Assembly: GCF_041022165.1 (NCBI RefSeq)
Contig: NZ_CP163302.1
Location: forward strand, 3,038,001 to 3,102,000
Length of the DNA: 64,000 bases
Source of the DNA: Sinomonas sp. P10A9
GTDB taxonomy: Bacteria; Actinomycetota; Actinomycetes; Actinomycetales; Micrococcaceae
Direction of reading: 5' to 3'
Shown here piece after piece: positions 56,663 through 64,000 of the stretch. Positions within the stretch are counted from its first letter, which is position 1; every line of letters starts with the position of its first letter. A program made the position numbers and the translations under genes. The notes below the pieces were generated by a model. That model saw nothing but the letters and a program-made list of their open reading frames with translations, was not told the DNA's origin and ran no database searches.

Positions 56663-57108
56663 TGGCCTTCTCCCCGCACGAGAATGGACGACGTCGTAGT
56701 GGCAACCGGGGAGCCGTCCTCCGCCGAGATCTCCGCGCGCGTCGTGACCATCGCCCCGCCGCCCATCGCCCGGACCTTATCCACATGGAGCTCAGCCGTC
56801 AGCCGGTCCCCCGCGACAATCGGCCGGTGGTGCGTGAAGCGCTGCTCGGCGTGGACCACGCGCGAGAAGTCGATGCCCGACTCGGGGTCCGCGATGAGCT
56901 GCGCGTCGGCCCGCTGGGCGACGATGATCGCGAAGGTCGGCGGCGCCACAAGGTCGGCGTGCCCGAGGGCATGGGCGGCGTCGACGTCGTAGTGCGCGGG
57001 GTGACCGGCCTTGACGGCACGGGCGAACTCGCGGATCTTCTCGCGGGCAACGGCATACACCTCGGCGGACGGATACACGCGGCCGGCGAGATCGGGGTTG
57101 ATGGCCAT
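56659..57108 (-). CDS. hadA: MaoC-like N-terminal dehydratase (HadA-like)
   Basis: 149 residues with the FAS1-like hot-dog dehydratase pattern (VYPSAEVYAVAREKIREFA; HYDVDAAHALGHADLVAPPT) but no catalytic Asp/His pair, so it is the structural partner of HadB. The start is ATG 57108. It is the first gene of the hadA-hadB-MFS-murB-tetR run, divergent from the gene at 57212. Confidence 0.85.
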   Translation of the reverse strand: MAINPDLAGRVYPSAEVYAVAREKIREFARAVKAGHPAHYDVDAAHALGHADLVAPPTFAIIVAQRADAQLIADPESGIDFSRVVHAEQRFTHHRPIVAGDRLTAELHVDKVRAMGGGAMVTTRAEISAEDGSPVATTTSSILVRGEGQ

Positions 57109-57211
57109 GGGGAAAGCCTAGCGGGCCGGGCCGACAATCTGCGGCGGGTCTGGTCGCGACATCGGTCCCCGCGTAGCGTGCTGAGCAGGATCGACCAGGT
57201 GGAGGTTCGAC

Positions 57212-57721
57212 GTGCCGGATGCGGGACTGCTGCTCCAACTCGCGGAGATCGCTGGCATCTTCGTCGGCTTCGGTGCGCTTATCAGCGTGCGGAGCGCTGA
57301 TTCGAGTGACCCGTTCGTGGTCTCGACGATACGGTACGTCACGTGGGTGGGAGTCTGGGTCCTGATCTCCTCCCTCGCCCCGGTGGCTCTCAGCCGATTC
57401 GGTCTAGCCGGACGCACTCTCTGGCTCCCGTGCGCTCTGCTCGCACTCGTCGTCTTCATCGTCTTGTGGCTGACGGATACCTTGTCTCCCGAATCGAAGT
57501 CGTTCGGGAAGATGACCGCCAGGCCGCTGCTAGGGCTCAGGACACTCTACCTAGGCGTCGGAGGGCCCCTCGTGCTGGGGCTCGTCGGCTCGCTCGTCGT
57601 CGTGGCCCTGGATATCTGGCCCGAGGCAGCGCAGGGCCTCTACTTCGCGGCTGTCTCCTCGGGAATGGCGCTGGCCGGGTTGACCCTTCTCACCGTGGTC
57701 TTCATCGCACCGCACAGGTGA
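57212..57721 (+). CDS. membrane protein of unknown function
   Basis: 169 residues with four membrane segments (about 10-25, 45-60, 72-88, 115-160). No family is recognised. The start is GTG 57212 after GGAGGTTC; it is divergent from hadA with a 103-base gap. Codon use and GC are ordinary. Its stop lies just before the ArsR operator. Confidence 0.65.
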   Translation: MPDAGLLLQLAEIAGIFVGFGALISVRSADSSDPFVVSTIRYVTWVGVWVLISSLAPVALSRFGLAGRTLWLPCALLALVVFIVLWLTDTLSPESKSFGKMTARPLLGLRTLYLGVGGPLVLGLVGSLVVVALDIWPEAAQGLYFAAVSSGMALAGLTLLTVVFIAPHR

Positions 57722-57735
57722 GAGCATCTCCTGCG

Positions 57736-57763
57736 ATATGATGAATTCATCAAATCATCATAT
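57736..57763. promoter_or_regulatory. ArsR-type operator upstream of arsR-sulP
   Basis: The perfect 14-bp dyad TGATGAATTCATCA (57739-57752) is nested in the larger repeat ATATGATGA (57736-57744) / TCATCATAT (57755-57763), 20 bases before the regulator start. AT-rich dyads of this form are typical binding sites of ArsR/SmtB proteins. Confidence 0.7.
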
Positions 57764-57783
57764 GGCCACGGGAGGACCCGCCC

Positions 57784-58182
57784 ATGTTCAGCGACCGCGA
57801 GGCCCCGCTCTACGAGATCAAGGCGAACCTGTTCAAGGGCCTCGCCCACCCGGCGCGGATCCGCATCCTCGAGATCCTCGCCGACTCCCCCACCCAGTCG
57901 GCGCCCGTGAGCGAGCTCCTCGAGGGAACCGGGCTCGAGGCCTCGCACCTCTCCCAGCACCTCGCGACGCTGCGCCGGCACCGCGTCGTCAGGAGCGTGC
58001 GCACGGCCAGCACTGTGACCTATTCGCTCGCCCACCCGAAGATCGCCGAGCTTCTCGCGATCGCCCGTACCTTCCTCCTCGACAGCCTCGCGGACACCCG
58101 CGAGCAACTCGAGGCCGCGTCCGCGCTGCCCGCTGTCGGCATCGTGGGCGCCGCAGCGACGCACGACGGCGCCGCCCGGTGA
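57784..58182 (+). CDS. ArsR-family regulator
   Basis: 132-residue winged-helix regulator: KGLAHPARIRILEILADSPT and HLSQHLATLRRHRVVRSVRT are the dimer and DNA-recognition segments. There is no clear Cys/His metal site, so the signal is unknown. The last residues contain THDGAA, encoded by a dispersed 11-mer (58161-58171). The operator just upstream suggests autoregulation; the next gene, a SulP transporter, overlaps it by four bases and is its likely target. Confidence 0.85.
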   Translation: MFSDREAPLYEIKANLFKGLAHPARIRILEILADSPTQSAPVSELLEGTGLEASHLSQHLATLRRHRVVRSVRTASTVTYSLAHPKIAELLAIARTFLLDSLADTREQLEAASALPAVGIVGAAATHDGAAR

Positions 58183-59888
58183 CCGCCGTCGGCTCGCCGC
58201 GCGCTGGGCGCAGCCCGGTGTCCCATGCAGTGGTCCACGCCCTGACCGCGGCCCGCTCACTCCTGCCCCACCGCTCGGACTACGCCTCGCTGCGCAGGAC
58301 GTGGCGGGGCGACCTGCTTGCCGGCCTGACGGTCGGCATCGTTGCCCTGCCCCTCGCCCTCGCGTTCGGCGTGAGCTCCGGAGTCGGCGCCGAGGCAGGA
58401 CTCGTCACGGCGATCGTGGCCGGGCTCGTCGCCGCCGTCTTCGGCGGATCGCACGTGCAGGTGTCCGGACCCACGGGCGCGATGGTCGTGGTGCTCGCAC
58501 CGATTGTGGCGACCCACGGCGTCGGGGCCGTCGCCCTCCTGTCCGTCCTGGCCGGCGTCATCGTCGTGCTCCTCGGCGCGACACGACTGGGGCGAGCCGT
58601 CGCGTACATCCCGTGGCCCGTCGTCGAGGGCTTCACGCTCGGCATCGGCGTCATCATCTTCCTCCAGCAGGTGCCGTCCGCGGTGTCCGCGCACGTCATG
58701 CCGGGGCAGAACACCGCCGTTGCCGCATTCGAGGCGCTGGGAGCCGCTCCATGGCCGCGCGCGGTGGCGAGCGTCGGCGTCGTCGTGTTCGTAGCGGCGG
58801 TGACGCTCCTCGTGCCTCGCCTCCACCGGGCATTCCCCGCGAGCCTTATTGCGATCGTGGCCGCCTCGTTCGGGGCGGCGCTGCTCGGGCTCGACGTCGA
58901 GCGGATCGGTTCGCTCCCCCCGTCGCTCCCCGCGCCTTCACTGCCCGGCCTCGCCGACCTGCCTGAGCTCACTGGGCCCGCGGTGGCCATCGCTGCGCTC
59001 GCGGCCATAGAGTCGCTCCTCTCGGCGCGGGTCGCCTCGGGGCTTGCCGGCCCGGACGGACGGACCACTGGACCCTACAACCCGGACCGCGAGCTCGTGG
59101 GCCAGGGGCTCGCATCGCTTGCGGCGGGATTCTTCGGCGGCATGCCCGCGACGGGCGCGATCGCCCGCACCGCGGTCAACGTCCGTTCGGGTGGGCGGTC
59201 GCGGCTCGCGGCGATCGTGCACGCGCTCGTGCTGCTCGGCGTCGTCTACCTCGCGGCACCTCTCGTCGCCCAGATTCCCCTCGCGGCCCTTGCGGGCGTG
59301 CTCATGGTGACGGCGGGCCGCATGGTGTCGGTCCGGACAGCGCGCCGCGTCCTCGGGTCCACACGGCATGATGCGGTGGCGTTCGTCCTGACGGCGGTGA
59401 TCACGGTCTCGTTCGACCTCATCGTCGCCATCCAGATCGGCCTTGTGGCGGCGGCCCTGCTCACGCTGCGGCAGTTCGCCAAGCTCGGCGGTGTGCGGCG
59501 GGAACCGATCGTCGGCCCGGCCCACGACGACGACGAGCGCATCGCCGTCTTCCGGCTGGATGGCCTCATGTTCTTCGGCGCCGCGGAGCGGATCCTCTCC
59601 GAGATCTCGGGGCTGTCGTCGGCCCCTGGCATCGAGGTGGTGGTGCTGCGGCTCTCACAGCTGCGATACCTCGACGCAACGGGCGCTCAGGCGCTCGTCG
59701 AGGTGATCAGGCTCCTCGAGGCGCGCGGCATCACCGTACTGCTCAAGGGCGTGCAGGAGCAGCATCTCCAGCTCGTGCAGCGTGTGGGCGTCATTGCCGA
59801 ACTGCGGCACCACAGGCACCTCTTCGACTCGCTCGACGACGCCGTGGAACACGCCCGCAGCCACGTGCACCGCGCCCGGAGCGTCTGA
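58179..59888 (+). CDS. SulP-family anion transporter with STAS domain
   Basis: 569 residues. The transport domain has about 10-14 membrane segments with the family start GDLLAGLTVGIVALPLALAFG and SGPTGAMVVVLAP. The C-terminal STAS domain (about 465-560) contains FRLDGLMFFGAAERI and VVLRLSQLRYLDATGAQAL. Substrates in this family include sulfate, bicarbonate and other anions; unresolved here. The start is GTG 58179, overlapping the ArsR stop. A GTCACCTT-type repeat follows. Confidence 0.9.
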   Translation: MTAVGSPRAGRSPVSHAVVHALTAARSLLPHRSDYASLRRTWRGDLLAGLTVGIVALPLALAFGVSSGVGAEAGLVTAIVAGLVAAVFGGSHVQVSGPTGAMVVVLAPIVATHGVGAVALLSVLAGVIVVLLGATRLGRAVAYIPWPVVEGFTLGIGVIIFLQQVPSAVSAHVMPGQNTAVAAFEALGAAPWPRAVASVGVVVFVAAVTLLVPRLHRAFPASLIAIVAASFGAALLGLDVERIGSLPPSLPAPSLPGLADLPELTGPAVAIAALAAIESLLSARVASGLAGPDGRTTGPYNPDRELVGQGLASLAAGFFGGMPATGAIARTAVNVRSGGRSRLAAIVHALVLLGVVYLAAPLVAQIPLAALAGVLMVTAGRMVSVRTARRVLGSTRHDAVAFVLTAVITVSFDLIVAIQIGLVAAALLTLRQFAKLGGVRREPIVGPAHDDDERIAVFRLDGLMFFGAAERILSEISGLSSAPGIEVVVLRLSQLRYLDATGAQALVEVIRLLEARGITVLLKGVQEQHLQLVQRVGVIAELRHHRHLFDSLDDAVEHARSHVHRARSV

Positions 59889-59936
59889 GCTCACCTCGTG
59901 GGAGCCACCTCACGTGACGCCCAGGCGATGACCCTC
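59889..59936. repeat. short intergenic repeat after sulP
   Basis: GCTCACCTCGTGGGAGCCACCTC and CACGTGAC, then GCGATGACCC, resemble the arrays at 21858-21905 and 47484-47555 (T-C-A-C-C-T core with GGGAG and GTGAC). Convergent gap between sulP and the next minus-strand gene. Confidence 0.6.
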
Positions 59937-59950
59937 AGACGCAGGGGAGG

Positions 59951-60175
59951 CTACTGCTTGAGGCGGCGCTTCGCGTCGCGGACCCGGATGCCAAGCCCCG
60001 CAAGGTGAGTGACGAGGCCGACGCCGATGATCGCCATGGACGCGTAGACGAGCCACGTGATGTGGCTCAGGTTGGCAATGACGGTCAGCACGATCCCGAC
60101 CCCCAGGAAAGCCATGCCCGAGAACACAACCTTCTTGTACAGCGGCGACGCCGTCTCCCAGAAGTCGTTCGTCAC
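59951..60175 (-). CDS. small two-helix membrane protein
   Basis: 74 residues from GTG 60175: TNDFWETASPLYKKVVFSG, then two membrane helices (FLGVGIVLTVIANLS; WLVYASMAIIGVGLVTHLA) and a basic tail RVRDAKRRLKQ. It follows the CitE-like gene by 17 bases on the same strand. A longer opening to 60394 would run inside the CitE-like gene. Function unknown. Confidence 0.7.
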   Translation of the reverse strand: MTNDFWETASPLYKKVVFSGMAFLGVGIVLTVIANLSHITWLVYASMAIIGVGLVTHLAGLGIRVRDAKRRLKQ

Positions 60176-60192
60176 GGGGTCCCTGTCCGCGC

Positions 60193-61083
60193 TCAGACGG
60201 CCGGCTGGACGCCGAAGGCGTTCGCGAGCTTCATGATCTTCTCGGCGCGGCCGAGACGCGGCAAGTCGGAGCCGTCGCGGATCACGCGGCCGCTGGCCTC
60301 GAAGTCGTGCATGAAGTCGGAGGCCCACGCGACGTCGGACGGCGTCGGGGAGATGACCTCGTTGATCACCGTGGTCTGGTCGATCGCGAGGCACAGCTTG
60401 CCGGTCATGCCCATCATGACCGTGATGGCGCTCTGCTCGCGCAGGATCGGGTGGTTGGTGCCCACCGTCGGGCCGTCGATGGGCCCCGGCAGGTTGCCCA
60501 CCCGGGAGGCGACGACAAGCTTGGCACGGGGGTAGGCCATGGCCTCGGGGGTTGCAGCCATGCCGGTGTCCCTGCGGAAGTCACCCGAGCCGAAGGCCAG
60601 GCGGAAGGCGCCCTGGGCCTTGGCGATGTGGTTGGCCTCCTCGATGCCCACGGCGGACTCGACGAGCGGGATGACCGGAGTCTTGCCGTCCATACGGTGG
60701 AAGCTCTCGGTCACCTGATCAGCGGACTCCGTCTTGGCAAGCACGACGCCGAGCAGGCCCGGATTGCCGCGCAGGCCGGCGAGGTCATCGGCCCAGAACG
60801 GGCTCGTGGCATCGTTCACCCGCACCCATGCGCGGCCGCCGTCGGCGAGCCACCGGGACACGTTCTCGCGGGCGTCGCCCTTGTGCGACGGATCGACGGC
60901 GTCCTCGATGTCAAGGATCACGGCATCCGCGCGCGAGGCGGCGGATTCTCCGAAGAGCTCCGTCTTCATCGCGTTGACCAGGAGCCACGACCGGGCAATC
61001 TCGGGGCTGACCGAGCGCACAGGGCGGCCGAATCGCTCTTCGCTGGCCGGACGGGTCGAATCGGCGGAGGCAGTTGACGTCAT
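60193..61083 (-). CDS. CitE-like (HpcH/HpaI) lyase
   Basis: 296 residues from ATG 61083 (MTSTASAD). TIM-barrel lyase family: VILDIEDAVDPSHKGDARENV with the metal-binding Glu/Asp, WVRVNDATSP, and ESAVGIEEANHIAKA and FGSGDFRRDTG. Relatives cleave (S)-citramalyl-, malyl- or beta-methylmalyl-CoA; standalone CitE-like proteins occur in many actinobacteria. There is no other citrate lyase gene beside it. Longer in-frame starts (to 61119) are possible. Confidence 0.85.
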   Translation of the reverse strand: MTSTASADSTRPASEERFGRPVRSVSPEIARSWLLVNAMKTELFGESAASRADAVILDIEDAVDPSHKGDARENVSRWLADGGRAWVRVNDATSPFWADDLAGLRGNPGLLGVVLAKTESADQVTESFHRMDGKTPVIPLVESAVGIEEANHIAKAQGAFRLAFGSGDFRRDTGMAATPEAMAYPRAKLVVASRVGNLPGPIDGPTVGTNHPILREQSAITVMMGMTGKLCLAIDQTTVINEVISPTPSDVAWASDFMHDFEASGRVIRDGSDLPRLGRAEKIMKLANAFGVQPAV

Positions 61084-61164
61084 AGGCCAACCGTATCGCC
61101 GAGGGCACCCCCGCCGCACATCCGGCCCCCGCCGCGGCCTGGGTGCCGCGGACCGCGGGTCAGA

Positions 61165-61332
61165 TCACCGCGCGCCGAGCGCGTAGCGGGCGGTCCAGCC
61201 CCCGCAGGCTTCCCACCATCGGATGCCTGCGGGCAGGCCCACCGAGACCGGTTTGACGATGGGGTTCCGCGAGTCGGGCTGGGACTGTCCCTCGGGCGCA
61301 GCTGGGGACAGGGATGCGTCATACTCGGCCAT
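61165..61332 (-). CDS. 55-residue unknown protein with strong ribosome binding site
   Basis: Open frame from ATG 61332 (MAEYDASLSPAAPEG) to TGA 61165, ending RWWEACGGWTARYALGAR. It is hydrophilic, with a Trp/Gly-rich end, and contains no membrane helix. AGGAGAA lies 6 bases before the ATG, and a TTGACA promoter is about 90 bases upstream. It is too short for typical gene finders and lies between the FMN-binding protein and the CitE-like gene. Function unknown. Confidence 0.6.
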   Translation of the reverse strand: MAEYDASLSPAAPEGQSQPDSRNPIVKPVSVGLPAGIRWWEACGGWTARYALGAR

Positions 61333-61394
61333 CAGATTCTCCTGACTAGTGTCCTGTCGAAGAATCGGGCTCCCCAGCCGGCTCGATGACTCCA

Positions 61395-61423
61395 GATTGA
61401 CGGCGCAACCGTTTTTATGTCAA
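61395..61423 (-). promoter_or_regulatory. candidate promoter of the 55-residue gene
   Basis: On the minus strand, a perfect -35 TTGACA (61423-61418), 17 bases, then TCAATC (61400-61395). The -35 is consensus but the -10 is weak. Confidence 0.5.
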
Positions 61424-61445
61424 GCGATTTTATGAACTGGCGCTC

Positions 61446-61892
61446 CTACCGCGCAAGATAGACGCGTCTGCCGGTGAGGCGGTCCGCGTCGATCCGTACG
61501 AAGTGGTCGCGCACTCCCCCGGCCCACGGCTCCTCCACCATCTCGCCGAAGAGCGCAGTCAGCTCGTCCGAGTCATGCACGGCCTCGGCGCGGCCGCTGA
61601 CCAGCACCGACCATCCGGACTGCGTGGCCGGATCGGCAGCGTCGAGCTGGAGCGCCACGCCGCCCTGTGGCAGGCCGCGCGCCACGGTGCCATCCGGGGT
61701 AGTGCGGAAGTACAGCGCGCCAGAGTGCACGAGGTACCGGACGGGATACACGGCCACCCGGCCGTCGTCGACGAAGGCGAAGCGCCCGATGCCGGTGGAG
61801 CCGAGCAGTGACCAGCACTGCTCGACGTCCAGCTCATGGTCCTCGTGGCGAGCCTCGTGCCCATACCGGAAGCTTGAGCCGACCTCAGACAT
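61446..61892 (-). CDS. pyridoxamine 5'-phosphate oxidase-like flavin protein
   Basis: 148 residues of the FMN/F420-binding split beta-barrel family. LGSTGIGRFAFVDDGRVAVYPVRYL and LYFRTTPDGTVARGL are the family strands, and the C-terminal FVRIDADRLTGRRVYL closes the barrel. Enzymatic role unknown (oxidoreductase or haem/flavin binder). The start is ATG 61892 after AGGAGGGC. Confidence 0.82.
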   Translation of the reverse strand: MSEVGSSFRYGHEARHEDHELDVEQCWSLLGSTGIGRFAFVDDGRVAVYPVRYLVHSGALYFRTTPDGTVARGLPQGGVALQLDAADPATQSGWSVLVSGRAEAVHDSDELTALFGEMVEEPWAGGVRDHFVRIDADRLTGRRVYLAR

Positions 61893-61960
61893 TGTGCCCT
61901 CCTAGAGTGATCCCACCCTAGGTTGGCATGCCGCCGCCGGAGACGGAAGTGCCGTTCGGC

Positions 61961-63667
61961 CTATGGCACGCGCACCCACGCCGTCGCGTCGGACGGGAGC
62001 TTGCCGCCCTCGACTTCGGCCGTTGCGAGGAGCACCTCGCCCTCGGGAAGCGCCGCGGCGGCCGGCCCGAAGTTGGTCACGACGTGCCAGGCGCCCTGAC
62101 CGGACCCCGGGCGCACGAAGTGGAGCACGTCGTCGTCCGACGACTCGGCCCATTCGAGGTGTTCCGCCCCCTCGAGCTCGTGCCGGAGCGCAAGCGCGCG
62201 GCGGTAGAACGCGAGGGTCGAGCCCGAGTCTGCCTCTTCCGCACTCACCGCGTAGTCCTTGAACCACGCTGGCTGCGGAAGGTGTGCCTTGTCGGTGCCG
62301 AACCCGAACGACGCGCCCTCTGCCGGCGCGGCCTCCCAGGGGATCGGCACCCGGCAGCCGTCACGGCCCACGTCGACGCCCCGGTTGCGGAAGAACGTCG
62401 GATCCTGACGGTCCTTCTCAGGAATGCGGCCGACCTCCTGGAGCCCGAGCTCCTCGCCCTGGTACAGGTATGCAGAGCCCGGCAGCGCCAGCATGAGCGC
62501 CGTCGCGGCCTCGGCCCGACGCAGGCCCAGCGCGGCGTCGACCTCGGCGGGATCCCCGCCGTCGAGGAGCCATTCCTTGCCGTCTGCGCCGGCGCCGCCC
62601 CGGCCCGAGCCCTTGGGGAGGCCGTACCGGGTCGCGTGCCGGACCACATCGTGGTTCGAGAATACCCACGTCGAGGAGGCACCGGTCGCCGCGGCCTCCG
62701 CAAGGTTCTTCGTGATGATCTCCCGGAACTGGCCAGCGTCGAAGTCCGCCTGGAGCAGGTCGAAGTTGAACGCCTGCCCGAGGCCCTCGGGCGAGGCGTA
62801 CTTGGCGCGGCGGTCCGCGTGCACCCACGCCTCGGCGACCGCCGTGCGCGGCGGGTTGTACTCGTTGAAGACCTTGCGCCATTCGGCGTAGATCGAGTGG
62901 ACCTCGTCGCGGTCCCACAGCGGGTGCTCGCCCGAGGCGAAGAGGTCGGCCCGGTGGATCGTCTCGAGGTCGTCGTGGGCCGCGTCCATGTCCTTCTTGA
63001 GGCTGTGGGCCACGTCAACGCGGAAGCCGTCCACACCCCGGTCGGACCAGAAGCGCAGCGTGGTCAGGAAGTCCTCATGGACCTCGGGGTTGTCCCAGTT
63101 GAGGTCCGGCTGCTCCTTGGCGAAGAGGTGGAAGTACCACTGGCCGGGAGTGCCGTCGGCCTCGGTGACGCGCTCCCAGGCCCCGCCGCCGAAGATCGAG
63201 GTCCACTCGTTGGGCGGAAGCTCACCGTTCTGGCCGCGGCCCTCGCGGAAGATGTAGCGCTCACGCGCGGCCGAACCGGGCGCCGAGGCCAGCGCCTCCT
63301 GGAACCACACGTGGCGGTCCGAGGTGTGGTTCGGGACGATGTCGACGATGACCTTGATGCCCGCCCCGTGCAGGGCAGCGACCATCGCGTCGAAGTCGTC
63401 GAGGGTGCCGAGGCGGGGGTCGACGTCGCGGTAGTCGTCGACGTCGTAGCCGCCGTCGGCGAGAGCGGACGGGTAGAACGGGCTGAGCCAGACGGCGTCG
63501 ACCCCGAGCCTGTCCAGATACGGCACGCGCGAGGTGATGCCGGGGATGTCACCGATGCCGTCCCCGTTAGAGTCAGCGAAGCTGCGGGGGTAGATCTGGT
63601 AGACGGCCGCCTGGCGCCACCAGTCGGCAGAGGGGTTCGTGAGGTCCTGCTGAACGGTGGCGGGCAC
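61961..63667 (-). CDS. alpha-glucosidase (GH13)
   Basis: 568 residues from GTG 63667. GH13 regions: WWRQAAVYQIYPRSFADSNGDGIGDIPG, DIVPNHTSD, GFRVDVAHSL (nucleophile Asp), AVAEAWV (acid Glu) and FSNHDVVRH. The architecture is oligo-1,6-/alpha-glucosidase-like; exact linkage unknown. AGGAGG lies 6 bases before the GTG; the ATG at 63691 would add 8 residues but has no binding site, so GTG is preferred. Divergent from the ROK-type gene. Confidence 0.92.
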   Translation of the reverse strand: MPATVQQDLTNPSADWWRQAAVYQIYPRSFADSNGDGIGDIPGITSRVPYLDRLGVDAVWLSPFYPSALADGGYDVDDYRDVDPRLGTLDDFDAMVAALHGAGIKVIVDIVPNHTSDRHVWFQEALASAPGSAARERYIFREGRGQNGELPPNEWTSIFGGGAWERVTEADGTPGQWYFHLFAKEQPDLNWDNPEVHEDFLTTLRFWSDRGVDGFRVDVAHSLKKDMDAAHDDLETIHRADLFASGEHPLWDRDEVHSIYAEWRKVFNEYNPPRTAVAEAWVHADRRAKYASPEGLGQAFNFDLLQADFDAGQFREIITKNLAEAAATGASSTWVFSNHDVVRHATRYGLPKGSGRGGAGADGKEWLLDGGDPAEVDAALGLRRAEAATALMLALPGSAYLYQGEELGLQEVGRIPEKDRQDPTFFRNRGVDVGRDGCRVPIPWEAAPAEGASFGFGTDKAHLPQPAWFKDYAVSAEEADSGSTLAFYRRALALRHELEGAEHLEWAESSDDDVLHFVRPGSGQGAWHVVTNFGPAAAALPEGEVLLATAEVEGGKLPSDATAWVRVP

Positions 63668-63706
63668 CGGTCCTCCTGTTCGGGGGTTCATCTTCGGGGG
63701 TTTTAT

Positions 63707-63721
63707 ATTTAGACTCTAAAT
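63707..63721. promoter_or_regulatory. putative ROK-type operator
   Basis: ATTTAGACTCTAAAT, a perfect 7+1+7 palindrome in the gap between the GH13 gene and the divergent ROK-type gene; the next hairpin CCGCAGA-N7-TCTGCGG (63727-63747) may add structure. Likely binding site for the adjacent regulator (inference). Confidence 0.55.
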
Positions 63722-63769
63722 CAAAGCCGCAGACCATTATTCTGCGGAACCGAGGGGGAGGTCAAGGGG

Positions 63770-64000
63770 ATGCGGACAGGACCGGCGGCCGGGCCTCACG
63801 TCGTCCGGCTCGCCAACGCCGACACCGTGCTCCGCCGCCTGCGCGATGCCGCCGGCGGCGGCCTCACGGCGAGTGAACTCGTCGGGGCCACCGGTCTGAC
63901 ACGCGCCACGGTCATCGCGGTATGCGACGATCTCGTGGGCCGTGGCTGGGCTCTCGAACTCTCCACCGAGCGCGCCGACGGGACGGCTCCCGGCCGTGGC
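63770..64000 (+). CDS. ROK-type transcriptional regulator (start of gene only)
   Basis: 77 residues are inside the window: an N-terminal winged HTH (RLANADTVLRRLRDAAGGGLTASELVGATGLTRATVIAVCDDLVGRGWA). The ROK/XylR-type sugar kinase-like domain would lie beyond base 64000, so the family is a guess from the HTH and the divergent glycosidase. Start ATG 63770 after AAGGGG. Confidence 0.7.
   Translation, partial: MRTGPAAGPHVVRLANADTVLRRLRDAAGGGLTASELVGATGLTRATVIAVCDDLVGRGWALELSTERADGTAPGRG

Overview
The window is high-GC (about 70%) DNA from an actinobacterium of the Micrococcales, most like Arthrobacter or Sinomonas. The evidence is a mycothiol synthase (mshD), the orphan regulator glnR, a hadA-hadB-murB group, TTG/GTG starts, ATGA/GTGA gene couplings and several probably leaderless transcripts. 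It is ordinary chromosome: no integrase, transposase, CRISPR array or prophage was seen.

Layout. (1) 1-20.4 kb holds the transcription/translation core on the minus strand: tRNA-Trp, secE, nusG, rplK, rplA, then rplJ, rplL, then rpoB (its 3' end lies beyond base 1). The usual block is split twice. A nitrate-respiration unit (narG-H-J-I-narK) plus a DUF998 membrane protein and a two-domain acetyltransferase sit between rplA and rplJ. A thiolase and a YbaK-type deacylase, on the plus strand, sit between rplL and rpoB. (2) 20.6-28.3 kb: an aminotransferase, then an envelope-stress locus with a PspC-domain sensor kinase and LuxR-type regulator facing three PspC proteins and two small membrane proteins, partly a tandem duplication. 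(3) 28.4-36.8 kb: pfkA, an acetyltransferase, a drug exporter, a minus-strand run (37-aa membrane protein, nitrobindin-like protein, ygfZ, ankyrin protein), glnR and a GntR regulator. (4) 37-44.8 kb, plus strand: mshD, ppk, a NUDIX-histidine phosphatase fusion, thyA-folA-unknown, and a proteobacterial-style asd. (5) 45-47.5 kb: an AbiEi/DUF559 (Vsr-like) nuclease gene flanked on both sides by related hairpin repeats, and an AlkZ-like DNA glycosylase. (6) 47.5-57.1 kb, minus strand: a fatty-acid beta-oxidation cluster (3-hydroxyacyl-CoA dehydrogenase, acyl-CoA dehydrogenase, acyl-CoA ligase, thiolase) with a TetR regulator, preceded by hadA, hadB, an MFS carrier and murB. (7) 57.2-64 kb: ArsR-SulP anion transporter pair, a CitE-like lyase, small genes, an FMN-binding protein, a GH13 glucosidase and the start of a divergent ROK-type regulator.

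The most unexplained signal is repetitive. An 11-mer (GCACGACGGCG) recurs at least eight times, nearly always in gene ends, linkers or gaps. At least seven intergenic gaps carry short direct or inverted arrays, each with its own 14-22 bp unit; three distant gaps share one related unit. These look like small proliferating or transcription-terminating elements, and one pair brackets the DUF559 nuclease gene. All functional calls come from reading the sequence; no database search was run.
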